The notes: a model not told the origin generated them from the sequence alone. 64,000 nt of DNA from Pyrenochaeta sp. MPI-SDFR-AT-0127 (GCA_020747015.1 JAGTJM010000058.1:124001-188000); one strand, 5' to 3'; positions 47,396-59,398 are shown, counted from the stretch's first letter. Translations and numbers: made by a program.

Positions 47396-50300
47396 ATGGT
47401 GTCTTTGACACTTGGAGGTGCCATCGCCTCGGCGATGGCCCTCACATCGATCTTTATGCCACTCGCTGCAGCTCAGTCACTTCCTAATCTTCGCATCCTG
47501 CCTCTCGGCGACTCTATCACTAAGGGCGCTAGTTCTTCTGACAAGTGTGGTTACCGGAAACGACTTCGTCAAAAGCTTATCAACTATGGCATCGACTCGG
47601 AAGTCAATGTCGACATGATTGGCAGTGAGACTTACGGAGACATGGCAGACAATAGCCATGAAGGCCACAGCGGAAAATATCTAGGCGATATAAACACCTA
47701 CTGGCAACTTTCCATTCGGGCGCGCCCTAATGTGGTGCTTATCCACGCAGGAACAAACAACATGGACCTAAATGTCGACGTCGACCAAGCCCCAAGCATA
47801 ATGGAATCTATCATTGATGGAGTGTTTGACAACGCACCAGATGCCGTCATTCTCGTGGCCCCGGTTATCTGGGCTAACGATGCTGCTATGCAGGCGCGTA
47901 CTGATACCTTCAATCAGCGTCTTGACGGGATCATCAACGCAAAACAGAAAGCAGGAAAACACATCCTCTCGGCTCCCATTGGGATTGGATTGTCCGACCT
48001 AGCCGACAAGAAACACCCCAATGACGCCGGGTACGAGAAGATGGCTAAAGCTTGGTTTACATGGATCCTCGACGCCCACGATCGTGGTTGGTTAAAGTCA
48101 CCTGTGAATGTGAATGCCAACGAATTACCTGGTATGGGGCTAGGCACCGGGACCGGGACCGGCAGTGGAGACGGATCAGCCGCACTTGATATCTGCGAGA
48201 ACGGCATCTGGACCAAGAAGGGCACTATTTTCGAGGGCTTTCGCACCTGGGAAGAAGTCGGTACTATTGTCGGGCCAGTCGAAAATGGCCGTCGGGACAA
48301 GGTCATCCTGGCGGATCTCAATAATGATGGCATTGCGGACTACATCCTGGCCGATGACGACGGCACGGTCCGAGCATGGCTGAACGATGGCAGACCCGAC
48401 AGGTGGGTAAGCCTAGGGAAAGTCAACCCTCCCTGGTCCACAATCAAGGGAGAAATGATACGTTTTGCAGATGTCGATAACGACGGCAAGGCCGATCTTA
48501 TTGCCCTGTATCCAGACGGTGCCGCAAAGGTGTGGAAGAATGTTGATAACGGGCGGAAGTTCGAATCCCTCGATTCGAAGTGGGCTACAGGGTTGGAATC
48601 GCGCGACAAGATTCGGATTCTAGACATGGATGGCGACGGGTATGCCGACTATGTAGTTCTTTATGCAGGAGGTGCAGTCAAATGGGCTCGCAATACTCAT
48701 AATAACGGTAAAGATACCAGTAAGCGGAACTGGGAGCAGGCCGAAACTATAGCTCCAGGCCCGGCCAATATGCCTGCGGGTCGCGCTCGGCTTCACGATT
48801 TGGACGGAGATGGAAGGGCCGGTAAGTTTACACATTTCCAAAAAAGATTTTGGTAGGCCTAGACCTAATTTTCATCGTAGACTATCTTATCGTCTACGAG
48901 GGTGGCGCCGTGAAAGCCCTCCGGAACACTGGTAACCTGAACGACGGCGGAACGGGCCAGCGCAATTTCGATGACTTGGGCACCATTGCGCCCGGTGTCT
49001 CGGGAGTCACTGGCGATATGATCAGGTTTGCAGATATGGATGGTGATGGTCTGGCGGACTTCTTAGCGGTGGCTGACGATGGAAGCATTCGCATGTGGAA
49101 GAATTTAGGCATCGTCGGTACCAAAGGCGCAAGCATGAGGTTTGCCGACCTTGATGGTGACGGCAAAGCGGATATAATATCAGTCGACGCCAGAGGAAGA
49201 GCCCGGGCGTGGCTGAACAAGGGTTCTGGAGCCTGGGATGATATCGGCAATATTGCACCTGGACTGGACGAGGATCTCTCAGCTGCAGAGATCGAGTTTG
49301 TTGATGTCAATGGCGACAATCTTGCCGATTATCTCGTCGTCTATGGCGATGGAGCTGTCAAGGCATACCTCAATAATGGCAACATTCCTGAAAAAACTAA
49401 AGATCGCATCTGGAAGCAAGGTGTGGTCATTTCCTCAGGCGTTGGCGAGCCAGGCCGCAATATCAGGTTTGCTGACTTGAACGGGGATGGGTATGCCGAC
49501 TACCTGGTGGTGTTTGATGATGGCGCGGTTGATTGTTACCTCAATAAGAAAAACATTCCACCTACAAACGGCGGTCGGATTTGGGAAGAGAAGAAAAGGG
49601 TGGCGACAGGCGTCGGCGAGGTTGGCAGTAAGGTGCGCTTCGCAGACCTCACCGGTGATGGTAAAGCGGAATACATCGTTCAGTACCTTGGCGGCGCAGC
49701 AATTGCGTATAACAATACCGGCAATATTCCCGATGTGGGCAAGGCGAGAAATTGGGAGGATATGGGCACGGTGGCTCTCGGCGTCAGTCCTCAGGGGCCT
49801 GTCCGCTACGCAGACATCAGTGGAGACGGCAAGGCAGACTATCTAGTCGTCTTTGGTGGTGGCTCTGTGAACGCGTACGTTAACTCTTGCGACTGGAAGG
49901 CCCCCGTTCAAGACGACACTGACCCGACTCAACCTCCCTACATACCGGATCCCGTTTGTGCGAGTACTGTTACTTCTGCTGCGTATCCATCCAAGCCAAC
50001 CTTTGCAGCGAACGAGAAACCTGTGGAAGGGGAATCGTACTTCTACATTATGGAAAATTGCTATGAAGATACAAGAGTTGACAAGAACCAAGGATATAAG
50101 AACAGGGCCGATTTTTACAAGAGGGCGTATAAAGACGCGGTGTTGCTTGCTAGCCAGACTCAGGACTGGCCACTTCGCGGTATTGATGCTTCGGACCTAT
50201 ACTTTGGTAAAGGCTCAGAGGAGGATAAATACAGTAAAGATATACACGGTCAGCATTGTCCTTTTCGCAATGATGGAATGTTTCTAACGCAACCAGAAAA

Positions 50301-51301
50301 TCTAAGGATGGCTGCCCATTGGGACCAGCCGAAATGGGGATTTGACAACTACATTGTGTTGGGATGTTCTGATTCGCAAAACTTCATGGGTAGTTGTGAA
50401 TCCAAAATTGGCTCAGATCCAAGGTGCGCAATGGTTTTCTTTCCTCTATGAAACGCTTAAAAACTGACTGTTCATCCATACAGATCAATTGGGTAAGCTT
50501 CCGTCAGAACTTCTATGAAATTCACTCAAAAATTCTAGGTGCTACGTCAATAACACCAAATCGTGGTGGTGGAATAAATCTTATGTCTGGTGCTGTGATA
50601 CATTCTTCAACACTGACAGTCTGGACGATGTATACGAACAGCGAAAAAACAACGACAAAAACAATCTTGATCTGCGCCAGTTGCAGTCAAGCGGCTCATG
50701 GCTTCTCCATGAAATGATGCATACATTAGAGATAACAGGCACTAAAGGAGAACGAGAGCACAGTAAGTATCGTGGCCCGTCTATCAGATATTCAAACGGC
50801 TCGTAGATCTGACTGGAAGATACAGTCGTTGACTTGACTTTCGACGGAGCCCGAGGTCGTCGAATATACGGTCCAGTTGATGTCGCGAAGGCTGCACGCG
50901 CCTATGGGCCTGAGCGTACACACTTAAACGCAGATAGCTACGCGCAATTTGCCTCCGGTAAGCTTCATTTTCTTCGATTCCTTGACTGAGTCTGACATCC
51001 TATGCTCAAAGCACGCTATTGGACCAATCGATTTGGCGGCAAAGTTCCCCAGCCATCCGTGAAATCGTCTTCCGTAGACGTAGACTACGTTAGCAGCATT
51101 GGTGACGCTAGTGTCAACCACTACGACACATGCTTCAGCCCACCCAAAGACTTCGACTGCGATTGTGGCGAAAGTGGATGCTCCGACACTTCGGCGCCGT
51201 GTTGCGCAAATGGATCTTGCCAGTGCCACTGCGATGAGAGTGGATGCGGGCCGACCGACCCAGCTTGTTGTGCCTCGGGAACGTGCAAATGGGGTTCTTA
51301 A
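47396..51301 (+). CDS. Secreted SGNH/GDSL-type hydrolase fused to FG-GAP repeats, an HExxH domain and a Cys-rich tail
   Basis: Exons are 47396-48821, 48881-50423, 50484-50492 (9-nt microexon, optional), 50539-50762, 50820-50957 and 51012-51301, about 1209 residues. A signal peptide ending in PLAAA is followed by an SGNH hydrolase: block I LPLGDSITKG, block III IHAGTNNMDL, and block V with KHPNDAGYEKMA carrying Asp/His, so esterase/lipase activity is expected. About ten FG-GAP/VCBS-like units follow (for example FADLDGDGKADI and FADLNGDGYADYLVVF), a likely calcium-binding beta-propeller. The C-terminal part has a zinc-type HEMMH within LLHEMMHTLEITGTKGE, then ADSYAQFASARYW, reminiscent of M35-like metalloendopeptidases. 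It ends in a Cys-rich tail with two CDCGESGC/CHCDESGC units. Three potentially active or binding modules in one secreted chain is unusual. Confidence 0.85.
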
Positions 51302-52790
51302 GCTGGCTTTAAATGCAGTCGACGAGGGCCAACATGAAACTTAACAGGCTTAATATACCTGTTACAAGGCAGCCCTTCAGGAATACAAAGATCAATAAAA
51401 GATGTTGGGACTCTTCACATTTCCAGAGTCAATGTCGCTAGAAGCTTAGAGAATCAGCTTATCGAAGAGGTCTGGCACCAGGTCTCTATCTCTCTACCAG
51501 TCGAGCAGTTGATGACCACCAAGCAAACTACATGTTAAGTCCAGGAGTTGAAACATTTCTAGCACAGGTGATTATGTGAAAATGACATGAATTTGCAAAG
51601 GAGGCGTTGGATGCGCGGAAGTAACTAGCTATAGTACGGAATCTGTTCATGATTATAGCAAGCATTACGGTGTAGACTAACCTCTCGTAGTGTAGGTTCG
51701 AGCCCCCCTTGAGATTGTCGACGCCAGGGGCTGTTTGTACCTCGAGGAAGGGAGTCATAGTCCTTGGCTGCCTGTGAGTGCAGGCTAGGAAATGTTAAAA
51801 AATGGAGACATCCGGTAGTTGTACCTTCCTCCTGATTTGGAGTGGAAGCCGATAACTCATTCTCAACAAATGTTCCCCTGAAAGAGCAGGGAGATTCGAC
51901 AAGCATGCAGCGGCTGTCCTCGCTGATCTTGGTTACCACTTTGACGATCTCAGCCTAGCTAGTCAGAGACTCCATCCGGCAACCACCTATGCTGCCAACC
52001 TTTCTCATGCCTGTCGCTGGTGATTGCCCTAGCAAACTTTACCGTTACCCTCACCAGGGGTTTTATGCAATGTTCTTATTTTTTTTGTCTTGATGCCGAA
52101 CGAGCTTGTCACGAAGCTCTCAAATTCTTTACACTTGGTTGCGTGCGCGTTGCAATATTTCTCGCTCCCTAGTATGCTAAGCGCACGCAGCGAAAACTCT
52201 CTGCAAGAATCATGCCATAAAGTTTCGAGACTGCATTACCTGACGAGTCTTGTCGCACGGCATCAGGAATTGCCATGCTTACTGCACAAAACAAAGAGCG
52301 CTAGGCCGAATTGGCTCAAGCAATAGCGAAAGTGCCGCGGTGAACAAACACCAACGACCGGAAGTTGAGGACGCGAGGCGACAGGAATGTGAAGATTGCA
52401 TATCGTCTTCCAAATCGCATAAAGCTGGTGCATATATGCTCCGCTCGCCACAATGTTCAGCCCCACGGGATTGCTCCCCCTGCGTCATGCCGTTTGCGTG
52501 TTTCATGTTCCGCGATAAACCCTGAAGCTTCGCCAAGATCCCTAAGACGTCGCTGAGACTTCACTGTGACTTGGCTGAGGCTTGACATAGCCGACAGCTG
52601 GACGTCACTTCTCTACTTGGATGCTTGATAATGTTAGGCTTGCGCGGCCGTTGCGCGTACGGCAATGTGGCGAAAGGGGCAAGAAAAGGGGCTTGGAATA
52701 TGGGACTACGGCGATACTTCTGAATAGTAGGAAGCGGCTCAATGACCAAAGGAAGCTGTAAAAGCAGAGAAACAAACAAGGTTCACATTC

Positions 52791-52814
52791 TGAGAGAGAG
52801 AGAGAGAGAGAGAG
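52791..52814. repeat. (GA)n microsatellite
   Basis: Uninterrupted GA dinucleotide run of about 24 bp. Confidence 0.9.
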
Positions 52815-52904
52815 AAAAGTTAATCACGTAGTTGTACATTGAATTCTATAATTCTCAAAAGTGGCTGCTGATCAGCGCACCAGTCCCAGTAGCCAAAAAC
52901 TCCT

Positions 52905-53109
52905 CATCTTCCGGTCCTCGTAGAGGATCCTGCCGATGTACGCCTCATCTTCCGGCCCTCATTGAGGATCCTGCTGATGTTTATCCCATCTTCCGGTCCT
53001 CATTGAGGATCCTGCCGATGTTCGCACCATCTTCCGGTCCTCATGGAGGATCCTGCCGATGTTCGCTTCATCTTCCGGCCCTCGTCGAGGATCCTGCTGA
53101 TGTCGCTGA
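52905..53109. repeat. 41-bp minisatellite, five copies, with internal palindrome
   Basis: Copies begin CATCTTCCGG at 52905, 52946, 52987, 53028 and 53069, a constant 41-bp step. Each unit has a core inverted repeat around TCCTCATTGAGGA (variants TCCTCGTAGAGGA and CCCTCGTCGAGGA). The paired arms stay complementary while the loop bases vary. The unit length is not a multiple of three, so it is not protein-coding. Confidence 0.85.
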
Positions 53110-53229
53110 AAGAAAAACGCACTGAACAAAACATGACTTGGTCGTCTAATATTGTCACCTCCGCTCATTCCCCCACCCGTGTACGTTGAAAAAGCAATCG
53201 TCAAACTCCGTCTCTTTCATGGGTATGAA

Positions 53230-53865
53230 TTATACTTCAGTGATGGCGACAAGGGTCATCTTTGGTGCCTCATCTTCGGCAACAACCTCGCCGCGCTTTT
53301 CCTTCTTCTCGGTAGCGCCAGCGGCGGCTGAGTCCTTGGGAACATTGACACCCGGGTGGACAAGGATACCAATACCAGCATGCTCGGTACCGAGCTCGAC
53401 CTTAGGCTGGTCCTTCATGGCCTCGCGTGCGTAGCTGAGAGCGGCCTGGAAGCCTTGGAGATCACGCTTGATCCAATCCATAGCGGCCTCGACGGCGACC
53501 ATCTGGGATTCAGCCGGGGCCGGAGCGCGCTTTCCAAGAAGTGAATCGAGGAGACTTCGGCGGAAGTTTGGGGCTCGTTTTGCTGCTTCTCCTTCAGCTG
53601 GTTGTTCTTGATTTTGCTCGCCCTCAGCCGCTGGTTGTTCGGCGGCGGGCTGTTCTTGCTGACCTGCTTGTTGGCCTTCGCCGTTGGCGTTTTGCGCAGC
53701 GCCCGATGCGAGCGTTGCCATCAGCTGTGAAGCTGATTCTGTAGATCCGAGTGAAATTTCACCATCACCGACTACCAAGGCCGGAGAGTAGGCGCCCAAG
53801 TTGATGTTAAGGGGAACGGCAGCGACGGATGCGACAAGCGCGAGGAGGACGTGTTGAGGAAGCAT
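53230..53865 (-). CDS. Small secreted protein with KR (Kex2-type) sites
   Basis: Single exon, 211 residues from ATG 53865; the frame extends upstream without better context. A signal peptide is evident (MLPQHVLLALVASVAAVP). A low-complexity Gln/Glu/Ala/Pro region lies at residues 57-95 (QQEQPAAEQPAAEGEQ). Lys-Arg pairs at 96-97, 112-113, 133-134 and 190-191 could be Kex2 cleavage sites. The first two would release APNFRRSLLDSLLG. The C-terminal half contains a helical segment (MDWIKRDLQGFQAALSYARE) and is more conserved-looking. A TATAAAAA element on the minus strand at 54077-54070 is about 205 bp before the ATG. Function unknown: it may be a processed secreted peptide precursor or a cell-wall/effector-type protein. 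Confidence 0.75.
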   Translation of the reverse strand: MLPQHVLLALVASVAAVPLNINLGAYSPALVVGDGEISLGSTESASQLMATLASGAAQNANGEGQQAGQQEQPAAEQPAAEGEQNQEQPAEGEAAKRAPNFRRSLLDSLLGKRAPAPAESQMVAVEAAMDWIKRDLQGFQAALSYAREAMKDQPKVELGTEHAGIGILVHPGVNVPKDSAAAGATEKKEKRGEVVAEDEAPKMTLVAITEV

Positions 53866-56761
53866 GTTGTTTGTTGTGGTAGATTTAATCTTACGATTGA
53901 AGGATTGAGAAGCTGTGGCTTGCGGAAAGATAAAAGTCAATGTAAAATACGTGATTTGTTTGAATGAAATAAGCGATAGAAGTCGCACGGCGACAAAAAG
54001 AACAAGTTGCTTTGTGAGGAAGTGAAGTGAGTGGCCTGACTGGAGACTTGGAGAAGTGGGTTGAACATCTTTTTATACGCACTACAGCATGATCAAAAGC
54101 CGTGATATCGCAGGCCCAGATCGTGAATTTCGCCAAGATGAGCCCACTGTTTTGAGTAGGGTTGAAACTTCTTTGAAGCCGTGCCAAGAATCCGAAGCAT
54201 AGCATGGCAGCCCTGGCGGAGCTTTGCTTTTCGAGGCTCGTCGCCAAGCCCTTCCCGCTGTTTGATATCGGCTCGAAACTTCTGTGACGCGGAGCCAAGG
54301 GGCATTAAGCGTGGTATACGATGCTAGATCAGGAAGAAGCCACAAGGAGATGCGACACAATGTGGGTCAATGGCCGCGGTCTCGAGTGGTCGACGCCTTA
54401 GACAGTACCGTGGATTGGGTCCTGATCAGGCAGCCTGACTTGTCGTACATGGTTGGCTCTGGAGAGCAAGCCAACTACAGGATAGTTTGCAAGATGATCC
54501 TAGGTATGAACCAGCGGGAGGCAGCCACTATTTTGCGGCGGACCGCATGCCGTTTTCCTCCAGCAACAACCATGTACTATATGCTGCTGAGTTACAGTTG
54601 CTGGAGACGCCTCTGCAGTCTTTTACTGCTTTCCAAGACCCGCCCGCAAATCTGGGGAATGACATCTGTAGGAGGAATGCTTAGAAGCCCCAAGCCTGTA
54701 GTTGCCCCACGAAGGTGGACTCGCCAAGTGCAGCAGGTACAGCGGCGGGTCAGTTGAAGTGGATCTCGCACTGAGGAAAGCAGCGATCGCCGCTTTGTCT
54801 GTGTGGATAGGCGAGGCACTATCCCATCCCTTGGCTGCGTTTCTCCACAGCGTTCGTCTGGGGCAGCAGCGTTCGAGGGTGACAGTACCAGGTGCGTTAA
54901 GCTTCGACCGGAAAAGCCTCGGTTGCAACAATTGGCGTATTACTTAAGTGGAGGCGCGAATGCTTGAGCGGAACGGAGACTAGGATGGCGGCGCAAGAAA
55001 CACTGTCTTCGGTTTGAGATGCGGTCTGATTTTAGGCATTCAGGCAGCGAATCGTCTTGGCGTTCCCGATTTGGACAAGTACTCGAACAGAGGTGCGACG
55101 ACTTCACCCTTGACCAGCGGACAGATCGCTAGGCCTGCGCTCTGCCCGAACGCCAGCTGGGGCGGGACCCCTGACATTTGACAGCATTGCTTGTTATGAG
55201 TGGTGGGTGCGCAGACGTATGGCTGACACGGGCCAGCTTTTAGCTGTCTCATCGGGCACTCGCCGGCCATCTGACTTTGTTGCATCGTCACCATATTTGC
55301 ATTGCACCGGAGAAAGGGTGAGCCATAGTAAGAAACAAGTTACAAGTTCTGATCGGAAAGCGATGGTGAGGCTCTGAGTGTTGCGATGGCGATGGGTGCG
55401 AAAAAGCCCAATCGAACAAATCGGCGCCAAACGTCTCCGAGGCCCCTTTCCTCCAGACCAGCGACGACGACCTTGGCTACTAGAGCAACACTCCGCAGCA
55501 CTATCTCTCAGGCCCCCGTGTAAATGCCCTGGAACACCTCTGCTACACGCGAACTTCTCTTTTTTGCTTCTCCTTCTACCATTACCTTTCACCATTCTCA
55601 AATTATCATATCAAATTTCATCGCCCAGCCGTACCAAGCACTGTCATTGATACCGATCACCTGGCAGCTGTAAGGTGAGCGTTGGAGTGGAGACATCCCC
55701 ACTGCCCAGCTGTCTCCCCGCAAAATCCACTTTTGACCTGTCTCCAAGATGTCGTTCTTCTTAGCAGGAGGTGTGCTCGTGCTTGGAGTCTTGGAGTCTT
55801 GGAGGATCGACAAGACTTTAAGCCCGGCAGCTGCCGAGGCCCCGATGGCCCCTCGTCTCACCCAGCTGTATAAGAAAACAGAGGTCAACCTTGAACGTGG
55901 ACTTATTTTGCTGAGGCTCACATTACCGCATAAGATCTAGATTCCGCCCAGAGCTGTGTACGCTCAGGCACAAGCGAATGCCAAAATCGCTACGCAGTCC
56001 AAGAAAAGGAAACAAACAAAGGTCAACCTTGAACCGATCGCAAAGCTCGCATGTTGAACCTCTTGGAGTTTTAATCGCCTGAGGTCTAGATTCACGTCCA
56101 ATATTGCCTACGATCACGCGCGAGTGTATGTCGGAGTGCCATGCACATCGAGCAAAGGTCAACCTTGAAAAGAAGGCAAAGATCGTATGTTATACCACGC
56201 GGAACCACCACTGCATAAGATCCAGGTCTGCACAGTTCTTGGTGGATTCAGGCGTGTGCGTAACGCCAACAGATGCCTTAGAGTCCAAGAATCCTCTCTT
56301 TCCTTAGTGCTAGCATTCTCGTGCTGCTCCTGAAGCTCCTGAAGCTCCTGAAGGCCTGCATCGTCGCACGTAGAACTAGCCAAGGTCACATGTGAGTGAG
56401 AATATTCTCGATGAAAGTGTGATACAAGGTTTGAGCTGGAACAATGAAGGCGACCATGCGAAAGGGCGTCCGACCAGACCTATGGGGGTCTCTGCGCCTC
56501 CCACCACATTTTACGCTTTCTCGAAGACATCCAACGATCCAATCGTGTCGCATCGAGAAAGAACGAAGTTCTCAATATTTAAAAGAAAATCATTTGAAAA
56601 AAATGGGTTTCAATCGTGAATCAGAGAGTTGTTGGGGCTGGTGCGGTGTGGAACAAGTTTCGTGTTCCAAACCAAAACTGTCCGCCACCATCACTCGGCT
56701 CCATCACAAACACACTCCTACCACAACACAGGACAAAAACAGACAACCACAATCTAAAAAA
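53866..56761. other. Intergenic, degenerate repeats
   Basis: About 2.9 kb. The stretch 54100-54305 contains two diverged copies of a roughly 110-bp unit sharing AAACTTCT and GCCAAG words. Three diverged copies of a roughly 137-bp unit lie at 55880-56290. No protein gene is supported. Confidence 0.45.
55880..56290. repeat. Three degenerate ~137-bp tandem units
   Basis: AGGTCAACCTTGAA recurs at 55882, 56020 and 56156 (spacing 138 and 136 bp). Each is followed by related words (GATCGCAAAGCTCGCATGTT against GATCGTATGTT; CATAAGATCTAG against CATAAGATCCAG). The copies are strongly diverged, which suggests an old tandem duplication. Confidence 0.55.
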
Positions 56762-56847
56762 TGACTCAGCCGAGGCTTGAACTCGGGACCTTCAGTGTGC
56801 CAACTGCAGTGTTAGACTGACGTGATGACCAACTACACCACCGAGCC
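56762..56847 (-). tRNA. tRNA-Val(AAC) with 12-nt intron
   Basis: Read on the minus strand, a seven-pair acceptor stem (GGCTCGG with CTGAGTC, two G-U pairs), a D arm, and an anticodon stem TCAGT/ACTGA with loop CTAACA+C give anticodon AAC. A perfect T stem CCGAG/CTCGG encloses TTCAAGC. A 12-nt intron (56798-56809) interrupts the gene one base after the anticodon, the standard place for nuclear tRNA introns. Mature length is 74 nt with discriminator A. Confidence 0.92.
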
Positions 56848-57752
56848 AATTGTTGTTGTGGATTTATGACAAAAGTTGAATTTAGACAATATACAACCCA
56901 ACAAGCAATATCTCCTCAAAGGCTGATTCTTGTAAAAGTCCTATAGTTCGTACAGTTCATTGAATCCTCTTTCAAGATATCTAGAAGGCGTATAAATTTT
57001 TTTAGATTGTGTGGGGTTAGGAACGGAGCCAATCGGTATCCACATAGATCCCACAACCCTCCGCCATAACTTGAAAAATTCATCGCCTTTCATAATTCAC
57101 ACACAACCTGGTGGATATGGTATATGGAGGGATGGCATGAAAAATTTGAAGTGGATTTCACACATCTTTCATTCCAAAGCATAGATAATCCTCAGCTGAA
57201 TCCGTTACATGTGGTCGTTTGAAATATTGTTATCGCCAAACTAAAGCAATGAGTAAACAAAAATCGCTTGATAGAAACACCTCGATCGAGTTACGTGTTT
57301 CTTTTATTGTGCTTCAAATTCATTGCAGCCGCATTCATGAGCAATGAATGGTCTTGCTCAACCTTGGCTGGAGGCAAGTTTCCTCAGTGCATCGGTGTAT
57401 ACACTCTAGGGTAAAGTTTAGTCTATGAAGTTGAGAAGTTCCCAAAGGCGTTGCGCATAGATTTGCGCAGTTGAGCAATATGAAAGATATTACAAGAATG
57501 ATTGTTGTATATGATGGGGCAAGCAAAGCATAATCTAAAGAGCTCTATGAAGAACTGCTTCACATCTCTGGAATATCAGTCTTCATGACAACGCACAGGA
57601 ATGGCTAGTTTTCACTTAGGTATATCGTATTTCATGCCGGTTTTACATATCGCACATGTTAAGTATATCTTACACAGAACTTAAAAGAAGCATCGACTCA
57701 GATCCTTCCCTCTCCTCTTAGGCCCGCTCTTCGTGGGTCGTGTTCTCAGTAT
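56848..57752. other. AT-rich intergenic stretch
   Basis: About 900 bp, visibly more AT-rich than the flanks. No gene seen. Confidence 0.4.
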
Positions 57753-58256
57753 TCAGAGCCTGGTCTTGTTACCAATTGGAGCCTTGTCCGACCTGGTCTG
57801 CTTCGCGCAAGCGGCATTGGCATTCCCATTACCAGCAGCCTGCGCATTTCCAGCCGCAGCCGCAGTGCTAGCCTGTACACTCGCAGCGCACTGATCTATG
57901 TCTCATGTCAGCCTTTGGTTCCTCTACTTGTTCTTCGCATTTCACATACCTTTCTGGGTCGAGCAGGCACTAACGCTCACAATAGCACATCCTCCATTCG
58001 CGGCATCCGCGCAAGCGTTGAACTGCTGGTCGCAGCTCCTCTGCAAAGCAGCACCGATATTGACGAAGGTGTCACCCTTCACTTGAAATGGGCGCTTGGC
58101 ATCCCCAGAGTTCACAACGGGAGTGGCCTCGATACCACCAAGGGCTTTGACGAATGTCTGGAGGTTTCCTCCAGTCTGGCGGCGCACAAATGGCGAATAC
58201 GTGGGAGCGCTAAGAGCAGCGGCGATGAGAGAAGCGATGATGAGTGTGGACTTCAT
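57753..58256 (-). CDS. Small secreted cysteine-containing protein
   Basis: Exons 58256-57950 and 57895-57753 over a 54-nt intron give 149 residues. The signal peptide is MKSTLIIASLIAAALSA. A dibasic site, FVRRQTGG (residues 25-26), suggests a propeptide. The mature part holds six Cys (SCDQQFNACADAANGGC, then SAC, DQC and AAC), enough for three disulphides, with a Gly/Asn/Ala-rich low-complexity segment (AAGNAQAAGNGNANAAC) near the end. It has the size and layout of fungal small secreted proteins; no known family identified. The exon junction restores the frame exactly (STQK joined to DQCAAS), which supports the model. Confidence 0.8.
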
Positions 58257-59398
58257 GTTGTTGGTTTGTTGGTGATTGGTATAAAAGTTAGAGAGATAGT
58301 AATACGTAAAGACAGAAAATAATGAATGAGTGACCAGACTCGAAAGAATGTAAGGCGCCGAGGCAAAAGAACGATAGACTGATAGACAGAGAAGCTTGAG
58401 ATGCTTATGATATGGATCAATGAGGCGGATGCCGTGAATCTTATACTCGAGCATCACATTCACGACACCGAGGTAGGCTCACCACGGCCGGGCATTCAGC
58501 CGCCGTCTACTATGTGTGGCTGTGATCCTTATCCATCAAAGATGTCATTGTGAGACCTTTTGCAGGCTCTGGAGGCGCCCACGAGGCTCCTGGACCCCCT
58601 CGCATGGTCCTCGAGAATCTCGGTTAGAAGCCCGAACATGCCGTTTATGAGAAGGTAAACTTCTCGAAAACATGCTTGTTGGATGCAATGGACGAATCAG
58701 AAGCAGGGATGGCAAATGAGCAGGGAAGCAAACGACTCCGTTGTCTGTCAGAAGGTGGGTTTGAAGATTGCGCGCATCGTGTTCTGAGGATGCATTACGT
58801 TTCGGGTCGTGCAGCGTCTAGACTTTTGGTGGAACGAAGATTGGGCAAAACTGAGGAGACGGGTAGGATGAACAAATAAGAGATGTGCATACAAAGCGAC
58901 GACGGCAGCACCGAGTATCACGAATAAAGGAATTGATCATCGTGGTTCAGCTCCAAGTTACTGTTGCCCGGCGGTTGAAGGTCGTGTAATGGTTCGGTGA
59001 TCTCATCACGAGGCTGGCGCATCCCTGCGACGATCATGCGCATTTTGAGACACAACGTGAAAGAGCATCAAGATTACCCGCGATACACCGGAATTCCCAC
59101 CAATGCATTCATCGGATGCAGCGCTCTCTGGTTCCTGCTTGAAGTAGACTTGCTACCGTTGAAGTTGATCAAACGCATAAAAGACCCTCCTGCAGGATCA
59201 TTATGAGCAGAACGAATGGAGCAATCACCGCGATGCAGAATAATCTGAGTGTAGCAACCTAGCAACATAGATCGCTCGCATCTAATGCTGTTCGAAGGGG
59301 TTTCGTGACTTTGCTTTGGAGTCTTCATACGTCTTGCAGTCCACCTTGACCACCACACCATAACTAAAGCTGCAAGACACGACGTAACAAAACTGCAT
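58257..59398. other. Intergenic, nothing recognisable
   Basis: About 1.1 kb between the small secreted protein gene and the NmrA-like gene; short ORFs only. Confidence 0.4.

Larger units (their letters stand above)
51302..53229. other. Intergenic with microsatellite and minisatellite
   Basis: About 1.9 kb. A (GA)n microsatellite of about 12 units lies at 52791-52814 and a five-copy 41-bp minisatellite at 52905-53109. No gene is supported; ORFs across the minisatellite exist only because the repeat cycles frames. Confidence 0.5.

Noticed and set aside
51695..51705. B-box-like GGTTCGAGCCC suggesting a second tRNA
   Set aside because: The T stem does not pair, and no D arm, anticodon stem or acceptor stem can be formed around it.
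52905..53109. Resemblance to a CRISPR array
   Set aside because: Units are contiguous without unique spacers, and the context is a fungal nuclear genome.
52832..53125. 97-codon ORF across the minisatellite
   Set aside because: The 41-bp unit cycles through all frames, so the open frame is a by-product of the repeat.
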